Assembly: GCF_005886875.1 (NCBI RefSeq)
Contig: NZ_PNBY01000052.1
Location: forward strand, 1 to 42,890
DNA length: 42,890 nt
Source: Pseudoalteromonas aurantia
Lineage (GTDB): Bacteria > Pseudomonadota > Gammaproteobacteria > Enterobacterales > Alteromonadaceae
Reading direction: 5' to 3'
The translations under genes and the position numbers were made by a program. The notes below the pieces were generated by a model. That model did no database searches, was not told the origin of the DNA, and saw only the letters and a list, made by a program, of their open reading frames with translations. Positions 26,286-34,536 of this stretch are shown here, in pieces (positions within the stretch are counted from its first letter, which is position 1; the number at the start of each line of letters is the position of its first letter).

Positions 26286-27512
26286 ATGGCTGCATTTGAA
26301 TACCGCGCTTTGGATAGCAAAGGCAAAGAAAAAAAAGGCATACTAGAAGCCGATACGGCAAAACAAGTGCGACAGATGCTACGTGAAAAGGCGCTGATGC
26401 CTTTGGAAGTCGCGCCTGCTGCAGAAAAAGACAAGCAACAGTCGTCAGATGGTTTTCAGCTTTTTAAAGGTTATAAGCCGTCGGTTGCGGATTTGGCCTT
26501 GGTTACACGTCAATTAGCGACGTTGATCCAGTCATCTTTACCGGTTGAAGCCGCAGTGATGGCGGTGGCTGAGCAGTGTGAAAAGCCACGTCTTAAACGC
26601 ATGCTTATGTCAGTTCGCTCTAAGGTGGTTGAGGGATATACCCTTGCCGATGGCATGTCTGAGTTTCCCCATGTATTTGATAACTTGTACCGCGCGATGG
26701 TTGCTGCGGGTGAGAAGTCGGGTCACTTAGACCAAGTACTCAATCGTCTTGCTGATTATACCGAACAGCGCCAACATATGCGCAGTCAAATTACCCAAGC
26801 GATGGTCTACCCAACTATTTTGGTTATTTTTGCAATCGCCATTGTGTCTGTTTTGTTGGGCACTGTGGTGCCACAAATTTTAAAAACTTTTGAAAAGTCA
26901 AAACAAGTACTCCCTTGGACGACCGAGTGGGTTATGGCGGCAAGTAACTTTGTCCAGTCTTATTGGATGATTAGCCTTGTGGTGATAGTAGGGGGAACAT
27001 TTGGTATAAAGCAAGCGCTCAAACGCCCTAAAGTTCGGTTTTGGTATGACAGTCAAATAATGATTTTACCAGGTATTGGCAAGATCAGCCGAAGCATTAA
27101 TACCGCGCGTTTTGCACGAACACTCAGTATTCTATCATCAAGCTCGGTGCCCTTATTAGAGGGCATGAAGATTGCGGGTAAGGTTCTTGAGAATCAAAAA
27201 ATAAAGTTTGCAGTCGCGGAAGCGGCCACGCGAGTAAGTGAAGGTGCGAGCCTACGCGCAGCTTTGCAGCAAACGAAATTGTTCCCACCGATGATGCTAC
27301 ATATGATTGCCAGTGGTGAAAAGTCTGGTGAGCTAGAGCAAATGTTAGAACGTGCTGCAAATAACCAAGACAGAGAATTTGAAAGTATGGTCAGTGTGTC
27401 GTTAGCGTTGCTAGAGCCTGCCATGATAGCCAGCATGGCGATAATTGTATTGTTTATCGTGATGGCAATTTTACAACCTATTATGGCAATGAACCAAGCG
27501 ATTGGTTTGTAG
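26286..27512 (+). CDS. gspF: Type II secretion inner-membrane platform protein
   Basis: A 408-aa polytopic inner-membrane protein, the core of the assembly platform that couples GspE to the pseudopilins. It contains two repeated GspF domains (TRQLATLIQSSLPVEAAV... and FARTLSILSSSSVPLLEGM...) separated by hydrophobic spans (about 170-195, 220-240), with a last span near the C-terminus (about 378-400). It begins two bases after gspE with a GAAGG ribosome site, so the two are translationally linked. Confidence 0.95.
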   Translation: MAAFEYRALDSKGKEKKGILEADTAKQVRQMLREKALMPLEVAPAAEKDKQQSSDGFQLFKGYKPSVADLALVTRQLATLIQSSLPVEAAVMAVAEQCEKPRLKRMLMSVRSKVVEGYTLADGMSEFPHVFDNLYRAMVAAGEKSGHLDQVLNRLADYTEQRQHMRSQITQAMVYPTILVIFAIAIVSVLLGTVVPQILKTFEKSKQVLPWTTEWVMAASNFVQSYWMISLVVIVGGTFGIKQALKRPKVRFWYDSQIMILPGIGKISRSINTARFARTLSILSSSSVPLLEGMKIAGKVLENQKIKFAVAEAATRVSEGASLRAALQQTKLFPPMMLHMIASGEKSGELEQMLERAANNQDREFESMVSVSLALLEPAMIASMAIIVLFIVMAILQPIMAMNQAIGL

Positions 27513-27575
27513 TCAAAAATAGTGGTTATGTCGTTTAGTACATAAGAGAACTAATAATTAATTGAGGTATATATT

Positions 27576-28001
27576 GTGAAAAAACAAGGTGGTTTCTCAC
27601 TGTTAGAAGTGATGGTAGTACTGGTGATCATTGGCATGATTATGTCGATTGTTGCACCTAATATTATGGGTCAACAAGAAGAAGCGCAAATAGATAAAGC
27701 ACACTTAGATATTCAACAACTTGAAGATGCCATGAGCATGTATAAGTTGAAAAATAAAAAGTACCCAACTACTGAGCAAGGGCTGGAAGCGCTGGTAACT
27801 GAAACAACCATAGATCCAGTGCCAAAGCGTTTCCCTGACGGTGGCTATATTTCTGAATTACCAGAAGATCCATGGGGTAACCCTTATCAATTATTGAGCC
27901 CAGGTGAGATGGGTAAAATTGATATCTTTTCAATGGGTCCAGATGGTGAAGTGGGGACTGAAGATGACATCGGTAACTGGGACCCTGAAGAGCAGTCTTA
28001 A
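27576..28001 (+). CDS. gspG: Type II secretion major pseudopilin
   Basis: A 141-aa major pseudopilin. The prepilin peptidase site is MKKQGG|FSLLEVMVVLVIIG, with Phe+1 and Glu+5 of the mature chain, followed by the membrane/assembly helix. The C-terminal loop GPDGEVGTEDDIGNWD has the acidic residues that bind calcium in family members. The start is GTG 27576 with a TTGAGGT ribosome site. A 63-base gap before it is the widest in the operon, which may allow separate regulation of this most abundant component. No prepilin peptidase (gspO) is in the window, so it must be encoded elsewhere. Confidence 0.96.
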   Translation: MKKQGGFSLLEVMVVLVIIGMIMSIVAPNIMGQQEEAQIDKAHLDIQQLEDAMSMYKLKNKKYPTTEQGLEALVTETTIDPVPKRFPDGGYISELPEDPWGNPYQLLSPGEMGKIDIFSMGPDGEVGTEDDIGNWDPEEQS

Positions 28002-28015
28002 GTGCTTGTCATATT

Positions 28016-28606
28016 ATGATGAATAAAAACCACCTTACACCGATGAAACGTCAGCAAGGGTTTAGCCTAATTGAAATCCTTGTTGTGCTGACGATCATTG
28101 CATTTGCTACCAAGTTAGTCACCTATAACTTGGATGGCAATATGGAAGAGGCGCTTGAAAAAAAGGCGCTTCGAACGCACGGTGTGATCAACTTGGCATC
28201 GGAGTTTGCGGTTTTAAACCAGGTTGAACTGGGGTTTCATTTAGACAAAAAAACACTCGAGTTTTTGGTTTTTGATGGGGATAAATGGGTTACCTTTGAG
28301 GGTGAAGACTTATATAAACCCATTAAGTTCGAAGATGATTACAGAGTAAACTTAACCATTGAAGGACTCGATTGGGCACAAGATAATTTATTAGAACAAT
28401 CAAACTGGCGAGAGTTAATGGGCACCGGCGATGAAGCCAGTTTACTGGAGCTTAAAAAGCTAAAAGTGCCACAAGTATTACTTTTATCTTCAGGCGAAGT
28501 CAGTGCGTTTCAGTTGAGCCTGACGTTAGATGAAGACCCTGAAAGTGATTATTTCATTGAAGGTGAATTCATCGCACCTGTTAATTTACGCCGAGAGCCA
28601 GAATGA
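28016..28606 (+). CDS. gspH: Type II secretion minor pseudopilin H
   Basis: A 196-aa minor pseudopilin of the pseudopilus tip. The processing site is KRQQG|FSLIEILVVLTIIAF. The leader is unusually long from ATG 28016 (15 residues); ATG 28043 would give a leader of six residues and is equally possible since neither start has a clear ribosome site. The globular part is rich in acidic residues. Its end overlaps gspI by four bases (ATGA). Confidence 0.9.
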   Translation: MMNKNHLTPMKRQQGFSLIEILVVLTIIAFATKLVTYNLDGNMEEALEKKALRTHGVINLASEFAVLNQVELGFHLDKKTLEFLVFDGDKWVTFEGEDLYKPIKFEDDYRVNLTIEGLDWAQDNLLEQSNWRELMGTGDEASLLELKKLKVPQVLLLSSGEVSAFQLSLTLDEDPESDYFIEGEFIAPVNLRREPE

Positions 28607-28977
28607 AGCAAAAATCAGCAGGCTTTACGCTGTTAGAAGTGATGGTTGCTCTGAGTATTTGTGCAATGGCTGGTATTGCTGCAATGCAAGTCACCGGTGA
28701 ACACATCACCCATGTGGGCTCTTTAGAAGAGCAAACTTACGCGTCTTGGGTCGCCGAAAATCAAATGGTGATGATGCGTTCAAGCGGTGAAAAGTGGACT
28801 GGCAAGAATGGTAAAAAAGGCGAAGAAGAGCTTGCGGGGCAAACGTGGTATTGGCAGCAGTCAGTGACCAAAACCGAAGATGCCAGCTTTGTGAAAGTGA
28901 CAGTGACGGTTTATCAAGATGAAGAGTTAAAATACTCCATTTATGATTTGACGACTTTTATGTTGAAAGGTAAATAA
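28603..28977 (+). CDS. gspI: Type II secretion minor pseudopilin I
   Basis: A 124-aa minor pseudopilin. The processing site is MKQKSAG|FTLLEVMVALSICAMAGIA with Glu+5. Family members form the GspI-J-K tip complex that starts the pseudopilus. The globular segment has the short beta pattern of this family (WVAENQMVMMR). The ATG lies in the ATGA overlap with gspH. Confidence 0.92.
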   Translation: MKQKSAGFTLLEVMVALSICAMAGIAAMQVTGEHITHVGSLEEQTYASWVAENQMVMMRSSGEKWTGKNGKKGEEELAGQTWYWQQSVTKTEDASFVKVTVTVYQDEELKYSIYDLTTFMLKGK

Positions 28978-28979
28978 TA

Positions 28980-29678
28980 ATGCGTCAACGCGGTTTTACC
29001 TTATTAGAAGTGATGGTGGCGCTGGGGATTTTAGCGTTTGTTATTTTAGCGACTCATCAGATCTTGAATTCAACGCTTAGAGCGAAAGAAACCTCAGAAG
29101 AAGTCATTGGAGAGCTCGAATCGCTGCAAACCGCGTTTCGTTTGATGGACCAAGATTTTAATCAAATGACAAAGCGCGAAGTACGCAATGAAGCCGGTGA
29201 TAATAACGAGAGTTATATTATTCACGGACGTTATGTCGTAAATAGCCAATACGACGGGATTGTGTTTGTGCGTGATGGCTGGACTAATCCCATTAACCTA
29301 TTACCTCGTTCAGAGCTACAAGCGGTGGGCTATCGTGTTGTTGATGATAACTTGGAGCGTATTTATCGAATTTATGTGGATGAACTCGATGGATCAGAGC
29401 CTCGCGTGCAGGTGGTATTGAAAAATATTGAAGAGCTTAAATTTGAGTTCTTAGATGACAAACAAAAATGGCAAGAAGACTGGAAGAAAAAAGCACTGCC
29501 TTTAGCCGTCGCGGTTACTATTCAATTTAAAGATGCCGAGCCAATTCGTCGCTTATTCTTAACACCGGGTGATGGCAAAGAGCAGCAGGCTAGCAGTGCC
29601 TCGGGTAATGGTCGAAATAACTCGAACAATGACCCTAATTCAAATAATGGGCAGCGGGTATCGGGAGACCGTTCATGA
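28980..29678 (+). CDS. gspJ: Type II secretion minor pseudopilin J
   Basis: A 232-aa minor pseudopilin that joins I and K at the tip. The leader is very short (MRQRG|FTLLEVMVALGILAF). The typical GspJ segments ALGILAFVILA, FRLMDQDFNQM and GYRVVDDNLERIY are present. The C-terminus after about residue 200 is an Asn/Ser/Gly-rich, probably disordered tail, which is unusual in length. Two bases separate it from gspI and it overlaps gspK by four. Confidence 0.93.
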   Translation: MRQRGFTLLEVMVALGILAFVILATHQILNSTLRAKETSEEVIGELESLQTAFRLMDQDFNQMTKREVRNEAGDNNESYIIHGRYVVNSQYDGIVFVRDGWTNPINLLPRSELQAVGYRVVDDNLERIYRIYVDELDGSEPRVQVVLKNIEELKFEFLDDKQKWQEDWKKKALPLAVAVTIQFKDAEPIRRLFLTPGDGKEQQASSASGNGRNNSNNDPNSNNGQRVSGDRS

Positions 29679-30661
29679 GAGAGCAACGTGGTGCCGCATT
29701 AATTATTGTGCTTTTTATTGTCGCTTTGGCTGCCACGATTGCCGCTGAAATGGCATCTAATTTAATGGTGCAAGTACAAAGAGCGCAAAATATTCAGTCA
29801 CACCAGCAAGCTAAGTGGTACAGCTATGGTGCAGAAGAATTAATAAAAAAAGTGCTGATTGAAACAAAAAAAGAAGACCCAGATAAAGTACATTTAGGCC
29901 AAGCGTGGGCGCGGGAAGAAGTACCTTACCCTGTTGATGATGGTACTTTAAGTGGTGAAGTTACTGATTTACAAGCCTGCTTAAACTTAAATGCCTTGGC
30001 TGCGCCCAAAGACGATAATCAGTCAGGGAGCACAGTAAAAACGAACGCCGCACATGTTGCACTATTAGAGCTATTGAAGAATATAGAAGATTTACCGCTA
30101 GAAGAAAGTGAAGATGCATTAGCCGATAGCTTGTATGACTGGTTAGATAAAGACAGTATGACGTATGGCTCTGGGGCCGAAGAAGATGAATATATGTCTC
30201 GACAAACCCCTTATTTAACTGCGAATAATTTATTAGCGTCAGTATCAGAACTGAGAGTCATTAAAGGGTTTAACCCGCTTGTAATGAAAAAGCTATTACC
30301 TTATGTGTGCGTTATCCCGGGTAATACAGAGTTAAATATTAATGTGAATACCGTTAAATCGGAGCAAGCGTTGTTGCTAAGTGCATTAGTTGATGGTTTA
30401 TCTGAATCTGGCGCTGAAGCAGTTATTTCAGCACGTCCAGAAAAAGGATTTGATACAGTGGATGAATTCTATGCGGAAGTGGCAAATCAAGGTTCAGGCA
30501 AAGGCTCTAAACCCAGTAAGCTATTTACCGTAGATAGTAATTATTTTAAGTTACGCGCGAAAGCTGAATTTGATGAAAGGCTTTTTACTATGACCTCAAT
30601 TATACAAATAAACCAAGGTCAAGCGACTATCTTAGCGCGCAAATTTGGAGGCGTACAGTGA
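29675..30661 (+). CDS. gspK: Type II secretion minor pseudopilin K
   Basis: A 328-aa large pseudopilin that caps the pseudopilus. After the short leader (MREQRG) the chain begins AALIIVLFIVALAATIAAEM and lacks the usual Glu+5, as is normal for GspK. The large alpha-helical globular domain includes DLQACLNLNAL, DWLDKDSMTYGSGAEEDEY and LLPYVCVIPGNTELNINVNT, the last two being hallmarks of the family. It is coupled to gspJ and gspL by four-base overlaps. Confidence 0.94.
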   Translation: MREQRGAALIIVLFIVALAATIAAEMASNLMVQVQRAQNIQSHQQAKWYSYGAEELIKKVLIETKKEDPDKVHLGQAWAREEVPYPVDDGTLSGEVTDLQACLNLNALAAPKDDNQSGSTVKTNAAHVALLELLKNIEDLPLEESEDALADSLYDWLDKDSMTYGSGAEEDEYMSRQTPYLTANNLLASVSELRVIKGFNPLVMKKLLPYVCVIPGNTELNINVNTVKSEQALLLSALVDGLSESGAEAVISARPEKGFDTVDEFYAEVANQGSGKGSKPSKLFTVDSNYFKLRAKAEFDERLFTMTSIIQINQGQATILARKFGGVQ

Positions 30662-31866
30662 CAGAAAAATTGGTGATCCGAGTTGGTCAGTCTCAGCAAG
30701 ACTCGGTACATTGGTTAATATTTTCGGCTCACGATGAGCAGATAATTGCCAGTGGTGAATTAACAAATGGTGGTGAGTTATCCCAGCTAACAGAGAAAGC
30801 TGCAACACGTGAAACCGCGCTGCTATTACCAAGCTCTCAAGTGCAATTAAAAGCCGTGGCATTACCAACCAAATGGAACCGCAAATTAGAGCAAGCTTTG
30901 CCATTTATGCTTGAAGAGCAACTGGCATGTGATGTCGATGATGTGTTTATTGCAATCGGTAAGCCTGTTCAAGAAGATGAGCAACACAGCATACAAATTG
31001 CTTTGTGTGATCAAGCTTGGTTACAGGCGTGGATCACGCTATTTGCTGACTTTGATATTGAGCTGCATCGTGTTACGCCAGATGCCTTATTGCTCCCTGA
31101 ACCAGAGCATAAAACATTAGCGATGGTGGAATTAGCAGATCAGTGGTTGTGTCGTTTTGGTCAATGGCATATTAGTGCAATAGAAAGAAATTGGGGCGCT
31201 GATTACTTACATGCATTAGCCCCTGATAGCATTGAGCACTATAGCCCCGCAGAATCAGTGCCTGATGTAGCCCCGAAGGTGGCGAAGCAAAGTGACTATG
31301 ACTTGCCGTTGGCCATCTTTGCAAAAGAGATGAAAAATCAGAGCTTTAATTTACAGCAAGGGGTTTTTGCTGCGGCGAAAAAACAGCCACAATGGTGGCG
31401 TGATTGGCGCAGTGGTGTGATAGCTGCTGGGGTTGCTGTACTATCTTTCGTCGCTGTAAAGAGTACGCAGTTAGTAATTTATCAGTCGCAGGCTGATGAC
31501 TACCGAGCTCAGGCTGTTGATGTTTATAAAAAGGCATTTCCAGGGAAAGTGGTTCGCCCCCATTTATTACGTCAGCAAATAAAAAATGAATTGGCAGGCT
31601 TGAGTGGCGCAGAACAAGGTGGCTTCTTAGAGTTAACAAACCATTTTGTGGCTGTATATGGTGAAGTGAAGGACTTTACGCCTGAGACATTACGCTATGA
31701 CCGTCGTCGTAATGAATTACGTATTCGTGCTCAAGCAGGTGGTTTTCAAACGTTTGGCCAAGTGAAAGCGATTCTAGAGCAGCGTGGTTTAAATGTTCAG
31801 CAGGGCTCATTAAACAATGATGGTGATGTGGTCATCGGTGAGATCCGTTTACGAGGTGAGTCGTGA
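30658..31866 (+). CDS. gspL: Type II secretion protein L (inner-membrane ATPase anchor)
   Basis: A 402-aa bitopic inner-membrane protein. The cytoplasmic actin-like part (about 1-245; LLLPSSQVQLKAVALP, ALPFMLEEQLACDVDDV) recruits GspE to the platform. One membrane span lies at about 252-272 (WRSGVIAAGVAVLSFVAVK), and the periplasmic ferredoxin-like domain (about 290-402) pairs with GspM. The start is a GTG in a GTGA overlap with gspK. Confidence 0.93.
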   Translation: MTEKLVIRVGQSQQDSVHWLIFSAHDEQIIASGELTNGGELSQLTEKAATRETALLLPSSQVQLKAVALPTKWNRKLEQALPFMLEEQLACDVDDVFIAIGKPVQEDEQHSIQIALCDQAWLQAWITLFADFDIELHRVTPDALLLPEPEHKTLAMVELADQWLCRFGQWHISAIERNWGADYLHALAPDSIEHYSPAESVPDVAPKVAKQSDYDLPLAIFAKEMKNQSFNLQQGVFAAAKKQPQWWRDWRSGVIAAGVAVLSFVAVKSTQLVIYQSQADDYRAQAVDVYKKAFPGKVVRPHLLRQQIKNELAGLSGAEQGGFLELTNHFVAVYGEVKDFTPETLRYDRRRNELRIRAQAGGFQTFGQVKAILEQRGLNVQQGSLNNDGDVVIGEIRLRGES

Positions 31867-32336
31867 AGCAGCAAATTATAAAACAGTGGCAGTCACTTAA
31901 AGAGCAAGAGCAGCGTTTGCTGCTGTTAGCTGGCGGTATTTTTATCATTTTTGTTTTAGTGATGGGGGTCTTTCGACCATTAACTGAAGGTGTTAATAAA
32001 GCATACAAAGATAAACAGCGTCAGCAAGAGTTGGTGGCATGGGTAAATAGCAGCGTTGGGACATTAAAATCAAGCGCCTCTATAAAAAATACCAGCCGTG
32101 TAAATCTATCTCAATTGGTGAATCGCACCCGTGGTAAATACGGTATCAATATCAGTAAAATGCAACCAAGCGATGGCGCATTGAGAGTAAATATTGACTC
32201 TGTTGAGTTTAATCATTTGATAGCGTGGATTGATGAGTTAACGAATAAGCATGGTTTAAAAGTAGAGAACCTGGATATTGCTCAGGGAGATTTACCTGGG
32301 TACGTACGTGTCAGTCGCTTAGTATTAGAGAAGTAA
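31863..32336 (+). CDS. gspM: Type II secretion protein M
   Basis: A 157-aa inner-membrane protein: a short cytoplasmic N-terminus, one span (about 18-38, LLLLAGGIFIIFVLVMGVF) and a small periplasmic ferredoxin-like domain that dimerises with GspL. The start is GTG in a GTGA overlap with gspL. The sequence of GspM is weakly conserved, so the call rests on length, topology and position. Confidence 0.9.
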   Translation: MKQQIIKQWQSLKEQEQRLLLLAGGIFIIFVLVMGVFRPLTEGVNKAYKDKQRQQELVAWVNSSVGTLKSSASIKNTSRVNLSQLVNRTRGKYGINISKMQPSDGALRVNIDSVEFNHLIAWIDELTNKHGLKVENLDIAQGDLPGYVRVSRLVLEK

Positions 32337-32339
32337 AAG

Positions 32340-33098
32340 ATGAAGAGAATAATTAGCTTGGCGTTGACCTTAGTCGTGGCATTTTTGGCGTTTACACTGT
32401 ACACCATGCCCGCTGCTGTGTTTATACAACTAGTAGATAAACAGCTCCCCCCGTCATTAAAATTGGGGGTGATCACGGGCACTGTGTGGCAAGGGAAGGT
32501 CAGTGAGGTACGTGTAAATAATATCCAATTGAATAATGTGCGCTGGGATCTGCAAGCCAGTGCGCTGATCTTTGGCGACGTAAAAGGCAATATCAACTTT
32601 GGTAATGCCAAAGACAAACGTGAGATTTCAGGAAAAGGCCTATTTGTTGTCAGTCTAATGAATGAATCTGTCACGTTAACGGATACCACAGTCAGGTTTA
32701 GTGTTGAGCAAGCGATGTCACAGGTAACATTGCCCTTGCCTGTTCAAGCCAAAGGACGCGTGTTATTAGACATTGATACGTTTAGTACAGGTATGCCGTA
32801 TTGTCAGGCACTATCAGGCGAAATACGTAGCCCAGGTATTAGTGTACAAGGGTTAAGTGGGTGGTTTGATATTGGTGCATTAGGTGGAGAGCTGAGTTGT
32901 AAATCAGGTGATATTGCAGTACTTGTGGACCCTGATAATAACTTAGGGTTACAAGCCGATGCTGTGCTTGCCGAGCATTTTCAATTTAGAGTTGCGGGTA
33001 ATATAAAGCCACAAGCGTCATTACCAAAAGAAGTGCATGATGCCGTAAAGTTTTTAGGCAGGCCAGATGCCGAAGGCCGTTACCCGGTGAACTTATAA
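32340..33098 (+). CDS. gspN: Type II secretion protein N
   Basis: A 252-aa inner-membrane protein with an N-terminal span (about 5-25) and a periplasmic domain. Family features include the opening LALTLVVAFLAFTLYTMPA and the GVITGTVWQGKVSEVRV segment. GspN is not required in all type II systems and its precise task is unsettled. It starts three bases after gspM and ends by sharing a base with the next gene (TAATG). Confidence 0.9.
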   Translation: MKRIISLALTLVVAFLAFTLYTMPAAVFIQLVDKQLPPSLKLGVITGTVWQGKVSEVRVNNIQLNNVRWDLQASALIFGDVKGNINFGNAKDKREISGKGLFVVSLMNESVTLTDTTVRFSVEQAMSQVTLPLPVQAKGRVLLDIDTFSTGMPYCQALSGEIRSPGISVQGLSGWFDIGALGGELSCKSGDIAVLVDPDNNLGLQADAVLAEHFQFRVAGNIKPQASLPKEVHDAVKFLGRPDAEGRYPVNL

Positions 33099-33694
33099 TG
33101 ATGAATGAGCTTGAATTCAGTTACACTGAGGCACATCAACGGGTACTCACGGAGTATTTATTGGGGCGAAAGGGCGCTTTTAATTTAGCGCAGGTATCGG
33201 GTTATTTATTCGCTCAGATTTGTTCCCCTGATGCGGTGGAAGTAGAGCAATGGATAGCCATTATTACCGCTGATGATAATGCATTAGCGGAGGATGTCAT
33301 GTTTGCATTTATGGCATTTCATCATGATATTAGTGAACGTGTTTACACTGAGCAATACCGTTTAGAGTGGGATAAGAAAAGCAGTTACACATGTCGTCAT
33401 CATTGGAGCCAAGGGTTCTTAGTTGGTACGGAACCTTATTATGAAAAGTTACTCAATGCTCAGGCCTTGCCCGATGAATTGAAGCAAGCGCTACAAATGG
33501 CAACAGAGCAGTTAAGCTTTTTCTCCTTGGCGGAGTCTCAGGTAAGGGAATATTGCCAAAAAACGGGGGCGGTGCCGATGGAATTTATCGCGCAGCAGGT
33601 TGAACTCGCAAGTGAGTTTGCCAATGGCTATGCACAATTAATTGAAGCCGCCGCATTAAGCAGTGGCTTATATGATGCAGAGAGCGATTTCTAG
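33098..33694 (+). CDS. UPF0149/YecA-like family protein
   Basis: A 198-aa protein with no signal peptide or membrane span. The segments SGYLFAQICSPDAVEVEQWIAII and HHWSQGFLVGTEPYY match the two conserved blocks of UPF0149 (YecA/YgfB-type) proteins: a GxLxAxxCSP opening and a later W-x-QGF-x-x-G. No C-terminal SEC-C zinc motif is present. Biochemical role is not established from sequence. It shares one base with the end of gspN, so it is probably transcribed and translated with the gsp operon, but a link to secretion is unproven. An alternative reading is a TorD-like helical chaperone, which I find less convincing. Confidence 0.65.
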   Translation: MMNELEFSYTEAHQRVLTEYLLGRKGAFNLAQVSGYLFAQICSPDAVEVEQWIAIITADDNALAEDVMFAFMAFHHDISERVYTEQYRLEWDKKSSYTCRHHWSQGFLVGTEPYYEKLLNAQALPDELKQALQMATEQLSFFSLAESQVREYCQKTGAVPMEFIAQQVELASEFANGYAQLIEAAALSSGLYDAESDF

Positions 33695-33894
33695 CCTATT
33701 TCTAATTCAATATGTGTGCAGCCTTTAGCGCAGCGCACAACACCTTGTTTGATGCTCTGTGTGGCCAAGTCTAGAGACAAGGGTTTACGACATGTTTCGC
33801 ATAAAATTGTCTTCCCCTGACCTAACTTTTTTAACAGTGCTTTTTGCTGGTTAAACGAGGCTGCTCGGGCCTTGTTAAGCTGACTAAAATCCAT
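33691..33894 (-). CDS. Small zinc-ribbon-like hypothetical protein
   Basis: A 67-aa basic protein with a helical N-terminal half and a C-terminal C-x2-C...C-x3-C pattern (CETC and CAKGC), probably a zinc ribbon. I do not recognise a named family. Its stop codon and that of the convergent gene share the palindrome CTAG, a four-base overlap. The start shares one base with the stop of the upstream gene (TAATG), so the two small genes form a unit. Confidence 0.65.
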   Translation of the reverse strand: MDFSQLNKARAASFNQQKALLKKLGQGKTILCETCRKPLSLDLATQSIKQGVVRCAKGCTHIELEIG

Positions 33895-34253
33895 TACATC
33901 CCCTTCGTCTGATGAAGTGCTTCCGTAGTTATGTCACACACTTGCATTAAAGTAGGGCCATACAGATACAGGTTCATATCACTTTCTTTACAGTAGCGTA
34001 AATGAAATGCTCTGAGCTTATCATCGGTTGCCAATGCAGCATCAACATAGCTTTGTTCTTCTGCACTGAGTGATAAGGTTCGACTGATGATATCTCTTGC
34101 TTGTTTTGCTGCTGGGCTACGTTGCACTTTGCTCGATTCACTAAGTATATCAACCCCTTGATTTAGCAATGCCTCTCTGGGTTCTTTGATCATCGGGTGA
34201 TCAATGGTAAATAAGCCCAGTACCACAATGACTAATATTAAAAATTTCTTCAT
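33894..34253 (-). CDS. Small exported or membrane-anchored hypothetical protein
   Basis: A protein of 119 aa from ATG 34253; the frame is open further, to 34325, but the N-terminal MKKFLILVIVVLGLFTID is a typical signal peptide or anchor, which decides the start. The mature part is helical and charged (EPREALLNQGVDILSE, KQARDIISRTLSLSAEEQSYVDAAL) and has two cysteines near the end (RYCKESDMN and MQVCDIT) that could form a disulfide in the periplasm. No named domain is recognised. It is upstream of, and overlaps, the zinc-ribbon gene. Confidence 0.6.
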   Translation of the reverse strand: MKKFLILVIVVLGLFTIDHPMIKEPREALLNQGVDILSESSKVQRSPAAKQARDIISRTLSLSAEEQSYVDAALATDDKLRAFHLRYCKESDMNLYLYGPTLMQVCDITTEALHQTKGM

Positions 34254-34536
34254 AACGATGGCAACTTTGATCTCGGTAACATGACAACGGGTACCAGTGT
34301 AATAAAATGCGTGTTTTAAAAGCAAGTGAAGTAGACATTTCCTTTATTTAAAATAATGCCTTTAGGTGTATGGGTAAATGGCTAAAGCGTTATCTTTGGT
34401 CAGCTTTACTGATTAGTTTAGTGATTCTTATGTGAATTTATATCCATAACTTACTAAGCTTGCTTATAATATCCATATTATTAATAGGGTCACTGTAGCA
34501 AGTAGCCTGTCGATCGTAGCGGCTTAAGGAGCTGAG

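Noticed and set aside
25961..26434. 157-codon minus-strand ORF across gspE and gspF
   Set aside because: Antisense to conserved zinc-motif and GspF coding sequence; no domain and no plausible start signal.
32282..32689. 135-codon minus-strand ORF across gspM and gspN
   Set aside because: Antisense to tightly packed operon genes, with no recognisable domain or ribosome site.
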